This document shows positions 33,230 to 43,341 of a stretch of 64,000 bases of DNA, one piece after another. Source of the stretch: Pseudoduganella flava (lineage in GTDB: Bacteria; Pseudomonadota; Gammaproteobacteria; Burkholderiales; Burkholderiaceae_D); contig NZ_VLKW01000001.1 in the NCBI RefSeq assembly GCF_007830495.1, positions 620,001 to 684,000 on the forward strand, in the 5' to 3' direction. Numbering within the stretch: the stretch's first letter is position 1; the number at the start of each line of letters is the position of its first letter. The position numbers and the translations under genes were made by a program. The notes beneath the pieces were generated by a model. That model saw nothing but the letters and a program-made list of their open reading frames with translations, was not told where the DNA came from and made no database searches.

Positions 33230-34495
33230 CTACTGCGGCTGTCCCGCCAGTTCCTTGTCGCGCAGTTCCTTTTCATGGTGCGGGAACCGGTCCATCTTCG
33301 CCAGCACGGGGAACAGCTTGATCCACGCGGCCGTCACGGCCAGCGTGGCGGCGCCGCCGAAGATCACGGCGCGCGTCAAGCCCATCCAGCCGGCCGTCAC
33401 GCCGGACTCGAATTCGCCCAGTTCGTTGGAGGCGCCGATGAACACGGAGTTGACGGCGCTGACGCGGCCGCGGATCGCATCCGGCGTCTCGAACTGCACC
33501 AGCAGGTGCCGCACGTAGACGCTGACCATGTCGCCGGCGCCCATCAGCAGCAGGCAAACGAGCGCCACGACGAAGCTGGTCGTCGCGCCCAGCACCACGG
33601 TGCCCAGCCCGAACACGGCGACGCCGGCAAACATCCAGCGGCCCACCTTGCGCGTGATCGGCAAGAACGCCAGCGCGATCGAGCACAGCGCGGCGCCGGC
33701 GCCGGGCGCCGTGCGCAGCAGGCCCAGGCCCGTCGGGCCCACGTGCAGCACGTCGTGCGCCAGCGCCGGCAGCAGCGCCGTGGCGCCGCCGAACAGCACG
33801 GCGAACAAATCCAGCGAGATCGCGCCCAGCACGATCGGCCGCGAGAACACGAAGCGCAAGCCTTCCAGCACGCTGTGCCACGTGGCCGGCTCGCGGTTGC
33901 TCACCTGCGGCGGCGCCTTCACCTGCGTCATCAGCACGGTGGCGGCCAGCAGCAGCACCGAGGCCACCGTGTACACCGTGGCCGGGCCGTAGATGTACAG
34001 CAGGCCGCCCAGCGTGGGGCCCAGGATCACGGCGACGTGGAAGCTCGATGACGACAGCGCGACGGCCTTGCTGAAGTCTTCCTGCGGCACCAGGTTGGCC
34101 ATCATCGCCTGCGTGGCGGGGCCGGAAAACGCCCGGGCGCTGCCGAACAGCACGAGCACCGCGAACACGGGCCACACGACCTCCATGCCGGCCAGCGTGA
34201 ACGCGAGCAGCAGCAGGCCCACGATCAGTTGCGTGGCCACGCACAGCGCGATGATGTTGCGGCGGTTGTAGCGGTCGGCCGCGTGGCCGGCCAGCAGGAT
34301 CAGGAGCAGGAACGGCGCGAATTGCGCCAGGCCGATCATGCCGAGGTAGAACAGGTTATGCGTCTTCGCATACACCTGCCAGCCGATGGCGACGTTCTGC
34401 ATCTGCACGGCGAGCGTGCCGAGGATGCGGGCGGTCAGGTAGAACGAGAAATTACGGTGACGCAGGACGGCAAAGCCGTTGGAGGATGAAGACAT
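33230..34495 (-). CDS. MFS transporter (EntS/MFS_3 type)
   Basis: A 421 aa, 12-helix protein with the MFS loop motif as GHAADRYNRRN after helix 2. It starts with a short polar leader (MSSSSNGFAVLRHRNF) as in EntS-like exporters of siderophores or drugs. The segment RGRVSAVNSVFIGASNELGEFESG late in the protein is typical of this branch. Its substrate is unknown. It lies downstream of the ferredoxin reductase gene on the same strand with 69 bases between. Confidence 0.88.
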   Translation of the reverse strand: MSSSSNGFAVLRHRNFSFYLTARILGTLAVQMQNVAIGWQVYAKTHNLFYLGMIGLAQFAPFLLLILLAGHAADRYNRRNIIALCVATQLIVGLLLLAFTLAGMEVVWPVFAVLVLFGSARAFSGPATQAMMANLVPQEDFSKAVALSSSSFHVAVILGPTLGGLLYIYGPATVYTVASVLLLAATVLMTQVKAPPQVSNREPATWHSVLEGLRFVFSRPIVLGAISLDLFAVLFGGATALLPALAHDVLHVGPTGLGLLRTAPGAGAALCSIALAFLPITRKVGRWMFAGVAVFGLGTVVLGATTSFVVALVCLLLMGAGDMVSVYVRHLLVQFETPDAIRGRVSAVNSVFIGASNELGEFESGVTAGWMGLTRAVIFGGAATLAVTAAWIKLFPVLAKMDRFPHHEKELRDKELAGQPQ

Positions 34496-34564
34496 TGTTC
34501 GGCGGACGCGTGGAAAAATGGCGCGGCCCCCGCGGGCCGCGCCCGCGTCGGAGGCCGCGGGGAA

Positions 34565-35590
34565 TCAGGGCTGGGCGAGGTCCGCCTCGGTCGTGAACGA
34601 ATCGGCGTAGAACTCGTCTTCCGGCAGCTTGCAATGGCCCGTGAAATCGCGCTTGGCCGAGTCGACGACGATCGGCGCGCCGCACGCATAGACCTGGTAA
34701 CCGCTCATGTCCGGCAGGTCCGCCATCGCGGCCTGGTGCACGTAGCCGGTGCGGCCCGTCCAGCCGTCTTCCGGCAGCGCGTCCGATACCACCGGCACGT
34801 AGGTGAAGTTCGGCAGCTCGCGTGCCCACTCTTCGCACAGCGCGTGCATGTACAGGTCGCGCGGCCGGCGGCCGCCCCAGTACAGCGCCATCTTGCGCGT
34901 GGAATTGGACGCCTTCATCTGCTCGACGATCGCCTTGATCGGTGCGAAGCCGGTGCCGGAGGCCAGCAGCACCATCGGCTTGTCGGAATCCTCGCGCACG
35001 AAGAAAGTGCCGAGCGGGCCTTCGAAACGCAGGATGTCGCGCTCCTTCATCGTGCCGAACACCTGGTCGGTGAACAGGCCGCCCGGCATGTGGCGGATGT
35101 GCAGCGTGACGGGCCCCTGGCCCGGTGCCGTCGCCATGCTGTAGCTGCGGCGCTTCCCGCCCGGCAGCAGGAATTCGATGTACTGGCCGGCGCGGTAGTC
35201 GAGCACTTCGTTGGCGGGCAGCTGCAAGGTCAGCACGATGACGTCCGGCGCCACCTTTTCCAGCGTCGTCACGCGCGACGGCATTTTCTTGACGGGGAAG
35301 TCGCCGCTGCCGGCCACTTCGCGCGCCGCGATCACCAGGTCCGAATGGGGGATCGCGCAGCAGAACAGCGACATGCCCTGGGCTTCCTCGTCCTCCGTCA
35401 GCGCGCGGCGCTGGTGCGGTTTATGCGTGATCGAACCGGTGACGACCTTGCCCTTGCAGGAGCTGCACGCGCCGTTCTTGCAGCCGTAAGGCAGGCCGAC
35501 ACCGGCGCGCATCGCGGCCGCCAGCACGGTTTCGTCTTCGTCGCACGTGAACTGATGGCCGCTGGGCTGAACAGTAATCTGAAACGTCAT
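34565..35590 (-). CDS. CDP-6-deoxy-delta-3,4-glucoseen reductase-like flavin/iron-sulfur reductase
   Basis: A 341 aa protein with an N-terminal plant-type [2Fe-2S] ferredoxin domain: Cys37, Cys42 and Cys45 in GCKNGACSSC, and Cys77 or Cys78 in LFCC. The FAD domain follows (RSYSMA), then the NAD domain (GTGFAPIKAIVEQM and a C-terminal YACGAP). This is the AscD/RfbI layout often annotated as CDP-glucoseen reductase, but relatives serve many oxygenases and its partner is not evident here. The start ATG 35590 is close to that of the divergent epimerase (12 bases apart), so the promoters overlap. Confidence 0.88.
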   Translation of the reverse strand: MTFQITVQPSGHQFTCDEDETVLAAAMRAGVGLPYGCKNGACSSCKGKVVTGSITHKPHQRRALTEDEEAQGMSLFCCAIPHSDLVIAAREVAGSGDFPVKKMPSRVTTLEKVAPDVIVLTLQLPANEVLDYRAGQYIEFLLPGGKRRSYSMATAPGQGPVTLHIRHMPGGLFTDQVFGTMKERDILRFEGPLGTFFVREDSDKPMVLLASGTGFAPIKAIVEQMKASNSTRKMALYWGGRRPRDLYMHALCEEWARELPNFTYVPVVSDALPEDGWTGRTGYVHQAAMADLPDMSGYQVYACGAPIVVDSAKRDFTGHCKLPEDEFYADSFTTEADLAQP

Positions 35591-35602
35591 ACAATCCTTG
35601 AG

Positions 35603-36511
35603 ATGAATAGCTTTAGCAAACAACGAACGGCGGCGGCGCGTCTGCCACGCCTGCTGATCCTGGGTTGCGGCGACGTCGGGATGCGCCTGTTGCCGCTGCT
35701 GCGCGGGCACTACCGCGTGATCGCCGTGACGCGCGACGCGGCACGCATGCCGGCGCTGCGCGCGGCCGGCGCGCTTCCCGTGCTGGCGGACCTTGACCAG
35801 CCCGCGAGCCTGCGCCGCCTGGCCGGCCTGGCGCACACGGTGATCCACCTGGCACCGCCGCCCGGCGAGGGCGAACTGGACCGCCGTACCCGCAATGTGA
35901 CCGCCATTTTACCCGAGGCGGCACGGGTCGTTTATGTCAGCACGACGGGCGTCTACGGCGACCTGCAGGGCCGCCACGCCGACGAGACGCAACCGGTCGC
36001 ACCCCGCAACGCCAGGGCACGGCGCCGCGTCGACGCGGAACACGTGCTGCGCGCCTGGGCCCGCCGCGCCCATGGCCATCTGGCCATCGTCCGCGTGCCC
36101 GGCATCTACGCGGGCGACCGCCTGCCGCTGGCGCGACTGCGCCAGGGCACGCCGGCACTGGCGGCCGGCGACGACGTCTACACCAACCACATCCACGCGG
36201 ACGACCTGGCCGCCATCGTGCTGCGCGCGCTGCGCCGCGGCCGGCCGCAGCGGGTCTATCACGCCGTCGACGACAGCGACATGAAGATGGCGGACTACTT
36301 CGATGCGGTGGCCGACGCCTTCGGCCTGCCGCGGCCGCCACGGTTGCCGCGCGCGGAGCTGGCGCAAGCGGTATCGCCGACGCTGCTGTCGTTCATGTCC
36401 GAATCGCGCCGGCTGGCCAATGACAGGCTCAAGCGCGAGCTGGGCGTGTGCCTGCGCTACCCAACTGTTGCCGACGGGCTACAGCAGGCGCTTCGGCCGG
36501 AAAGCGCTTGA
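35603..36511 (+). CDS. NAD-dependent epimerase/dehydratase family protein (YeeZ-like)
   Basis: A 302 aa extended SDR. The Rossmann motif LLILGCGDVGMRLL lies near residue 16. The active-site Tyr is in VYVSTTGVYGD, and NHIHADDLAAIVLRAL is the usual late segment. The YXXXK lysine is replaced: the region after the tyrosine reads GDLQG, so catalysis is uncertain, as in YeeZ-type proteins. The first 12 residues are an extra tail. It is divergent from the reductase gene. Confidence 0.82.
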   Translation: MNSFSKQRTAAARLPRLLILGCGDVGMRLLPLLRGHYRVIAVTRDAARMPALRAAGALPVLADLDQPASLRRLAGLAHTVIHLAPPPGEGELDRRTRNVTAILPEAARVVYVSTTGVYGDLQGRHADETQPVAPRNARARRRVDAEHVLRAWARRAHGHLAIVRVPGIYAGDRLPLARLRQGTPALAAGDDVYTNHIHADDLAAIVLRALRRGRPQRVYHAVDDSDMKMADYFDAVADAFGLPRPPRLPRAELAQAVSPTLLSFMSESRRLANDRLKRELGVCLRYPTVADGLQQALRPESA

Positions 36512-36573
36512 GCGGACGCAAACGTGCGGCGGCGGCTTGCGACTAACGTAGGCACACATGGTCAGGAGGGCGT

Positions 36574-36834
36574 ATGGAACCGGGTCCGCATCCCAGCAAG
36601 GAAGAAGTGCGTGCGTGGATGGTGCGGCGCTGCCGCGCCCATTTACCGCCGCCGGCGCCGGACGAGATCCGGCGCGAACTGGGCTGGCATCTGCTGCCCG
36701 CGCCCGATGTACCGGCCCTGCCGCCGGTCCCGCCGCCGCCACCCCAGGTGCCGCTGCTGCTGGCCGAGATGGCGGCATTGACGGCCGTGATCTGGTGTGC
36801 GCTCACCCTGTATCCGGCGGGACGCCAACGTTAG
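36574..36834 (+). CDS. Small proline-rich protein with one predicted membrane helix
   Basis: An 86 aa ORF with a strong ribosome binding site (GGAGGG, 3-6 bases from ATG). The N-terminal half is charged (HPSKEEVRAWMVRRCRAHL) and the middle is a proline run with PPVPPPPP. The C-terminus is a hydrophobic segment (LLLAEMAALTAVIWCALTLYP). I do not recognise the family. It follows the epimerase by 62 bases and could be in its transcript. Confidence 0.5.
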   Translation: MEPGPHPSKEEVRAWMVRRCRAHLPPPAPDEIRRELGWHLLPAPDVPALPPVPPPPPQVPLLLAEMAALTAVIWCALTLYPAGRQR

Positions 36835-36884
36835 TAATTTCCTAGCACATTAAAACGCGTTAGAATCTCACACATTCTCACAAA

Positions 36885-36913
36885 GGTTGCCAATAGTTAA
36901 TATTAGAGCAACC
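36885..36913. promoter_or_regulatory. Inverted repeat upstream of the HTH gene
   Basis: GGTTGC (36885-36890) and GCAACC (36908-36913) flank an AT-rich spacer containing TTAATATTA. The site lies about 110 bases before the small HTH protein and may be its own operator. Confidence 0.35.
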
Positions 36914-37022
36914 AAATGGCGGTAATTACCTGGTTGTACCGTGAATCGGGCCGGTTGCCGCGCAAAATTTGGTTAACACTGTGGCTTTTTTACAAAAAAA
37001 GCACCTGCTGAAGAATGTGATC

Positions 37023-37262
37023 ATGTCCCTGAAAGAGCTGACGGCATCGCCGACATACAACCCGAACCGCGTCCTTGACGCCATCATCGAGAAACTGCAA
37101 CTGAAGAACGACGCCGCGCTGTCCCGCGCGCTGGAAGTGGCGCCGCCCGTCATCAGCAAGATCCGGCACAACACGCTGCCGATCGGCGCAACGATCCTGT
37201 TGCGCATGCATGAAATCAGCGATTTCTCGATCCGCGAACTGCGCGACCTGATGTCCCACTAA
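37023..37262 (+). CDS. Small helix-turn-helix (Cro/CI-like) protein
   Basis: A 79 aa protein. The segment LKNDAALSRALEVAPPVISKIRHNTLPIGATILLRMHE reads as an XRE-type HTH: helix, the turn at ALEVAPPV, the recognition helix ISKIRHNTLPIG, then a further helix. ATG 37023 is preferred to the upstream TTG at 36969, which adds a hydrophobic, unconserved-looking leader. Similar short proteins are common as single genes in Oxalobacteraceae, by recall. The targets are unknown. It ends at a bidirectional terminator shared with the AYSGR-repeat gene. Confidence 0.7.
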   Translation: MSLKELTASPTYNPNRVLDAIIEKLQLKNDAALSRALEVAPPVISKIRHNTLPIGATILLRMHEISDFSIRELRDLMSH

Positions 37263-37286
37263 GCTCCTGCTCGTGCGGATGAAGAA

Positions 37287-37324
37287 AAAAAGGCCGGCCC
37301 TGCAAGCAGGAGCCGGCCTTTTTC
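37287..37324. terminator. Bidirectional terminator between the HTH and AYSGR-repeat genes
   Basis: AAAAAGGCCGGC and GCCGGCCTTTTT arms enclose CCTGCAAGCAGGA, which itself pairs. A-rich and T-rich flanks allow termination in both directions. Confidence 0.85.
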
Positions 37325-37339
37325 ATTGCGTTGCGATGC

Positions 37340-38149
37340 TCAGGCGGTGGCGAGGCGCGGACGCGAGGTATAGAACTCGTTCTGCTGCGGTGCCGCTTCG
37401 ATGCGTCCCGAGTAGGCCGTCTCGGTGCCGATGCGGCCCGAGTAAGCGGTCTCGGAGCTGACCCGGCCTGAGTAAGCGGTTTCGGTGCCGATGCGGCCCG
37501 AGTACGCCGTCTTCGCGCTGACGTTCGGCTCGCTGACGCGGCCCGAATAGGCCGTCTGCGCCGCGATCGTCGGCGTGCTCACGCGGCCGGAGTAGGCGAT
37601 GCGGCCCGAGTACGCCGTGTCGGCGCTGGCGCGGCCCGAGTAGGCCGTTTCCGCGCTGATGCGGCCGGAATAGGCGATGCGGCCCGAGTACGCCGGCTCG
37701 GCACTGATGGCGCCGGAATACGCGGCATCCTTGCCGACACGGCCGGAATAGGCCGGCTCGGCGTTGCGCAGATACGCTTCGCCGAACGTTTCCTCGTACA
37801 GTTCCTTCATCCGGTCGCCGACGCGGCGGTGCGCCTGCTCGTCATCCTCGCCGCGCAACCCGATGTACGGGAAGTGGTGCAGGAAGTAGCCGAACACCTT
37901 GTCGCAGTCGACCGCGTATTTCATCGTGTCGAGGATGTGGTAGTGCCAGAAGATGTCGACGTCCATCAGCGGCGCCGTCTGCTCATTCGGGAACATCTTC
38001 ATCAGGTACAGGAAGCGCCGGTATTCGAATTCGACTGCGTTGACCTTTTCCAGCGACCAGCCTTCGCCGGATTCCTGATGCATCAGCTTGACCTTGATCG
38101 GTTCCAGGTCGAGTTCAGCGATCGGTTTGAAATGTTCGGAAGAAATCAT
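37340..38149 (-). CDS. Repeat protein: conserved helical N-domain plus AYSGR tandem array
   Basis: A 269 aa protein, start ATG 38149 (GAGGGAT before it). Residues 1-130 form a globular domain with LDLEPIKVKLMHQESGEGWS, EYRRFLYLMKMFP, DVDIFWHYHILDTMKYA and GYFLHHFPYIGLRG. These resemble the glycine-rich-domain-protein (GRDP/DUF1399-like) family, by recall. After about residue 140, twelve AYSG units follow (mostly TAYSGRI or TAYSGRV) spaced by 0-10 variable residues. The protein ends with a conserved tail NEFYTSRPRLATA. The neighbour at 38349 has the same first domain and tail but a different repeat. No signal peptide. Possibly a multi-core peptide precursor or a scaffold; function unknown. Confidence 0.8.
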   Translation of the reverse strand: MISSEHFKPIAELDLEPIKVKLMHQESGEGWSLEKVNAVEFEYRRFLYLMKMFPNEQTAPLMDVDIFWHYHILDTMKYAVDCDKVFGYFLHHFPYIGLRGEDDEQAHRRVGDRMKELYEETFGEAYLRNAEPAYSGRVGKDAAYSGAISAEPAYSGRIAYSGRISAETAYSGRASADTAYSGRIAYSGRVSTPTIAAQTAYSGRVSEPNVSAKTAYSGRIGTETAYSGRVSSETAYSGRIGTETAYSGRIEAAPQQNEFYTSRPRLATA

Positions 38150-38217
38150 GTGTATCCCTCTATGAAGGTTGAGCAACGGTGCGTGGCACCGGTGGCGTTC
38201 GGAGCTGGGAACGATTG

Positions 38218-38231
38218 TTGATCTAAATCAA
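38218..38231. promoter_or_regulatory. Perfect FNR/ANR box upstream of the AYSGR-repeat gene
   Basis: TTGAT-CTAA-ATCAA matches the FNR consensus exactly and is centred about 75 bases before the start codon. A promoter TTGTAA (38273-38268), 16 bases, TATACT (38251-38246) on the minus strand lies just upstream. Relative to that promoter the box is downstream (near +15) and could repress; if another start is used it could activate. Confidence 0.6.
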
Positions 38232-38315
38232 GAACAACGGGCCCTAGTATAGGACGCACCTTGTGAATTACAAGGTTGGAAGTTCAATCGTGCTCAGCCC
38301 CAGAGGGGAAGCGGA

Positions 38316-38338
38316 GCGGAACCGTGTTGCGGTTCCGC
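38316..38338 (-). terminator. Hairpin after the TAWSASPRK-repeat gene
   Basis: A perfect 9-base-pair hairpin, GCGGAACCG and CGGTTCCGC around CAACA, lies 11 bases after the stop of the second repeat gene. There is no long T tract, so termination may be partial and the two paralogues may be co-transcribed to some extent. Confidence 0.55.
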
Positions 38339-38348
38339 GACATGCTGC

Positions 38349-39059
38349 TCAGGCTGCAGGTTGCGACAGCCGCGGCCGTTCGCTGTAGAAGCTGTCGACC
38401 GAGTCGCCGGCGCCGGCATCGGCAGCCTTGCGGGGCGACGCGGACCATGCCGTGACCTCAGCCTTGCGCGGCGACGCGGACCACGCGGTGGGCGCGGCTT
38501 TGCGGGGCGACGCCGACCATGCCGTCAAGCCGGCCTTGCGCGGCGAGGCGGACCAGGCGGTGAGCGCCTCGGTCAGTTTGCGGGGCGAAGCGGACCAGGC
38601 CGTTGGAGCGCTCTTGCGTGGGGAGGCGGACCATGCCGTCGCGCTCTTGCGGGGGGAGGCGGACCATGCCGTGGCGGCATGCAGATAGTCGTCGCCGAAG
38701 GTTTCCTCATACAGTTCCTTCATGCGCTCGCCCATCCGGTGGTGCGCTTCCAGGTCGGCCTCGCCGCGCAGGCCGACATACGGGAAGTGATGCAGGAAGT
38801 AACCGAACACGCGCTCGCAATCGACCCCGTATTTCATCGTGTCCAGAATGTGGTAGTGCCAGAAAGTGTCGACGTCCTGCAGCGGAGCGGCTTGCTCGTC
38901 GGGATATTTTTTCATCAGGTACAGGAAGCGGCGGTATTCCTTCTCCACCGCGTTGGCCCGCTCCAGGCTCCAGCCTTCGCCCGATTCCTCGTGCATCAGC
39001 TTGACTTTGATCGGTTCGAGGTCCAGTTCTTCGATAGCGTTGAATTCGTGCTGATCCAT
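38349..39059 (-). CDS. Repeat protein: conserved helical N-domain plus TAWSASPRK tandem array
   Basis: A 236 aa paralogue of the gene at 37340. Residues 1-125 keep nearly the same domain (LDLEPIKVKLMHEESGEGWS, DVDTFWHYHILDTMKYG, GYFLHHFPYVGLRG). The C-terminal array is different: seven copies of TAWSASPRK, spaced by 1-5 residues, then the shared tail SFYSERPRL. The repeat units are rich in basic residues; each has one Trp. AAGGGA precedes the ATG. No signal peptide is visible. The combination of a conserved leader-like domain, fast-changing repeats and a conserved tail is unusual. Function unknown. Confidence 0.8.
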   Translation of the reverse strand: MDQHEFNAIEELDLEPIKVKLMHEESGEGWSLERANAVEKEYRRFLYLMKKYPDEQAAPLQDVDTFWHYHILDTMKYGVDCERVFGYFLHHFPYVGLRGEADLEAHHRMGERMKELYEETFGDDYLHAATAWSASPRKSATAWSASPRKSAPTAWSASPRKLTEALTAWSASPRKAGLTAWSASPRKAAPTAWSASPRKAEVTAWSASPRKAADAGAGDSVDSFYSERPRLSQPAA

Positions 39060-39106
39060 TGTGATTCCCTTTCATGCGAGTAGGTAAAAAAAGACGAACT
39101 ACAGGC

Positions 39107-39150
39107 AGTATTGTTGTCCCTGCTTGCAGCTTCCTATTGACCTATCTCAA
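39107..39150 (-). promoter_or_regulatory. FNR-type promoter of the TAWSASPRK-repeat gene
   Basis: TTGA-CCTATC-TCAA (39137-39150) keeps the core FNR half-sites. On the minus strand AATACT (39112-39107) would be the -10, giving a start near 39100 and placing the box centre near -43, close to the standard activating position of -41.5. Confidence 0.5.
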
Positions 39151-39165
39151 GCTTTAAGGAAATTC

Positions 39166-40977
39166 CTATTGGTTGACGAATTCTCCTAGATGAGTTGAAC
39201 TGGTACGCCAGGCTACCGGAATCGTCACCGTCACGGTGGTGCCGCCGTGTGGCCGGCTGACGATCGAGCAATCGCCGCCCAGCAGGCTGACCCTTTCCTC
39301 GATGCCGACGAGGCCGAACGAGCCCGTCTTGTTGCGGCTGCCGTCGTGCAGGCCGATGCCGTTGTCAGAGATCGTCATCCGCAGCGTGCCGCCGAGCCGG
39401 CGCAGCTCCACGCGCACGTGCGTGGCACGGGCATGCTGGACGATATTGCTGAGCGACTCCTGCAGCACGCGGAACAGCGCGACGGCGCAGCGGTCGTCGA
39501 CGTCGGCGCCGCCATCCGGGTCGCTGACCTCGCATTCGATGCCGGAGCGCTTGCGGAACTGCGTGACCTGCCACTCGACGGCGGCGGACAGGCCCAGGTC
39601 CAGCACGTTCGGCCGCAGGTCGTTGATGATGTTGCGCACGCTGCGGATCGTGTCGTCGATCTGCTTCAGCGTGGCGCTGGCGCGGGCGTACAAGCGCGGG
39701 TGGCGCTGCGACGTGCGGTTGGCCAGCAGGTCGGCCTCGATGCGCAGCGCCAGCAGGTTCTGGCCCAGGTCGTCGTGGATCTCGCGGGCGATGCGCTTGC
39801 GCTCCTCTTCCTTGATCTGCTCGGCATGAGCGGCCAGCCGGCGCAGGCGCTGGTGCGACAGCTGCAGCTTGGCCTGGCTGTCGCGCAGCTCGCGCGTCAT
39901 GTCGCGCGCCATCTGCAACGCGCGCCGCCGCGAACTGACCTGGGCATGGAACAGCGCATACATCAGCAGCGTGCTGACGAAGCCGACCAGCGCGGCCAGC
40001 CACGGCAGGTAGGCGTCGAAGCTGGAGAACAGCGCGGAGCGGGGCGCGTCGAAATACGCCTGCCACAGGCGGCCGTTGAAGTTCAGCGGCAGGTTCAGCT
40101 GGACGTGGCCCGCCGGCGGGGCGCGGCCGGCGGCCGATTCGATGCTGTCGAACAGCAGGTGGCCGCCGGGCTGGTCCAGCGGCGCCGGCGCGTCGCCCGG
40201 CACGCTGTACAGGCGCACGCGGATTTCACGCACCGGCGTGTCGACCATCGCCGCCTCGACGAGGCGCGGTACGGAAAAGCCGATGCCGACCGAGCCGACA
40301 TAGGCGGCGCGGCGGTCGGCCACGGTGGTCAATGGCATGTCGGCGCGGTACACGGGCAGGCGCAGCGGCATGCCGAATTGCGTCGGCGCTTCCGGCAGCT
40401 GGACGGGAACGCCGGAACTCGTCAGCGCACCCGTGTCGCGCGCATCGGCCAGCGCCTGCGCGCCGGCGGCGCGGGCCGACAGGTCGAACCCGAACTTCAC
40501 CTTCGCGCCATAGCGCGGCTCGAGCAAGGTGATCACCGTGTAATAGGGGCGCCGGCCTGGCGGCGTGATGCGGAACTCGGGGTAGCCCAGCTGGCGCACG
40601 TTGGCGCCGCGCATCTGCTCTTCGAAGGCGGCGCGGCGCTCGTCCGGCACGTATTGGGCAAAGTTGATCGTCGCGATGGCCGGGAAGTTGTGCGGGATGT
40701 CGAGCCCCTGCACGTAGCGGTGGAAGCTCTCGGGCGAGATGGTGTCGCTGGCCTGGAAGTGGCTGGCGGTACCGCGCAGCACGTCCGTGCAAGCCTTGAT
40801 GCCGCCCGCGATGTTGTACTGGATGCTGCGCGCCTGGTTGCGGAACCGCTCCAGCGCCTCGCTTTCGAGCGAATTGGCCATCCAGGCATAGAACCCGGCC
40901 CCGACCAGCATCGACAGCAGGACGCCGCTCCACCAGGAGGGCTTGGCATCGGGCTTGCCCGAAAGAGTATGGGTCAT
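39166..40977 (-). CDS. CHASE-domain sensor histidine kinase (NarX/DegS-like)
   Basis: A 603 aa membrane kinase. Helix 1 (WSGVLLSMLVGAGFYAWMANSL) is followed by a periplasmic CHASE domain (about 60-300; LRGTASHFQASDTIS, ATINFAQYVPDERR), helix 2 (YLPWLAALVGFVSTLLMYALF), HisKA_3 with His401 in ERKRIAREIHDDLGQN, and HATPase (QESLSNIVQHARA, DNGIGL, GLVGIEERVSLLGG). ATG 40977 was chosen since a promoter overlaps the TTG start at 41037. The partner would be a NarL-type regulator, but none lies nearby. Confidence 0.92.
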   Translation of the reverse strand: MTHTLSGKPDAKPSWWSGVLLSMLVGAGFYAWMANSLESEALERFRNQARSIQYNIAGGIKACTDVLRGTASHFQASDTISPESFHRYVQGLDIPHNFPAIATINFAQYVPDERRAAFEEQMRGANVRQLGYPEFRITPPGRRPYYTVITLLEPRYGAKVKFGFDLSARAAGAQALADARDTGALTSSGVPVQLPEAPTQFGMPLRLPVYRADMPLTTVADRRAAYVGSVGIGFSVPRLVEAAMVDTPVREIRVRLYSVPGDAPAPLDQPGGHLLFDSIESAAGRAPPAGHVQLNLPLNFNGRLWQAYFDAPRSALFSSFDAYLPWLAALVGFVSTLLMYALFHAQVSSRRRALQMARDMTRELRDSQAKLQLSHQRLRRLAAHAEQIKEEERKRIAREIHDDLGQNLLALRIEADLLANRTSQRHPRLYARASATLKQIDDTIRSVRNIINDLRPNVLDLGLSAAVEWQVTQFRKRSGIECEVSDPDGGADVDDRCAVALFRVLQESLSNIVQHARATHVRVELRRLGGTLRMTISDNGIGLHDGSRNKTGSFGLVGIEERVSLLGGDCSIVSRPHGGTTVTVTIPVAWRTSSTHLGEFVNQ

Positions 40978-41007
40978 GGGAGCGTCTGCGCGGCTGGTCG
41001 TGATGAA

Positions 41008-41037
41008 AATATAGGCACCTAGTATGAGGTGCGTCAA
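41008..41037 (-). promoter_or_regulatory. Promoter of the CHASE histidine kinase
   Basis: TTGACG (41037-41032), 18-base spacer, TATATT (41013-41008) on the minus strand, 30 bases before ATG 40977. Its presence argues against the upstream TTG as start codon. Confidence 0.6.
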
Positions 41038-41097
41038 GGTTCAAACTAACTACCGAACTGCAAGCGTTGCGGCGGCCTCAGCAAATTTTGCCGTGGA

Positions 41098-41123
41098 CAA
41101 AAAAAAAGCCGCCTCGCGGCGGC
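41098..41123 (-). terminator. glnS terminator
   Basis: On the minus strand GCCGCC-GCGA-GGCGGC is followed by ten Ts, 14 bases after the glnS stop. It is a strong intrinsic terminator. Confidence 0.9.
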
Positions 41124-41136
41124 TTCCTTCTGGCGC

Positions 41137-42903
<1,767 letters not shown>

Positions 42904-43027
42904 GTAAAAGGGCAAGAATTAGAGTCGTATGGCGGCCATTTTACCGTACGCCGCTAGTCCCGGCGGGACGGCGCCCCGTTTTCTGTAGGATAATTCGCCC
43001 TTACGTCTTTGCGAACTGAGTTTCTTT

Positions 43028-43321
43028 ATGGACAATTTGTACAACGTACTCGGCGTGGCGCCCAATGCGACGGACGACGAGATCAAGAAGGTCTACCGTT
43101 CGCTGGCGATGCGTTTCCACCCCGACCGCAACCCGGAACCGGGCGCCGACGCGCGCTTCAAGGCGATCGTCAAGGCCTACGAGGTGCTGTCCGATCCCGC
43201 CAAGCGGGAAGAGTACAACCAGAGCCTGAACCACCGGATCATCATCGATCCGGAAGCCGAAGCGTACCAGCTGTGGCGCTCCGTCTTCGGCCTGCACGGC
43301 GTGACGCTGCCGGCCGAATAA
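43028..43321 (+). CDS. Short J-domain protein
   Basis: A 97 aa protein that is almost only a J domain: [42 protein letters not shown] in pieces, with the HPD motif at residues 31-33. A 25-residue tail ([18 protein letters not shown]) follows; there is no zinc finger or substrate domain. It should stimulate a DnaK-type ATPase. It is the first gene of a tight four-gene operon whose other products are unknown, so it may recruit Hsp70 to them. Confidence 0.92.
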   Translation: MDNLYNVLGVAPNATDDEIKKVYRSLAMRFHPDRNPEPGADARFKAIVKAYEVLSDPAKREEYNQSLNHRIIIDPEAEAYQLWRSVFGLHGVTLPAE

Positions 43322-43341
43322 GCAATCAATCGAGAGTGAAT

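Noticed and set aside
38428..38688. Plus-strand repeated frame (RGDADHAV...) inside the TAWSASPRK gene
   Set aside because: It is the mirror of the sense repeat array; the sense frame has a ribosome binding site, a conserved N-domain shared with its paralogue and a conserved tail.
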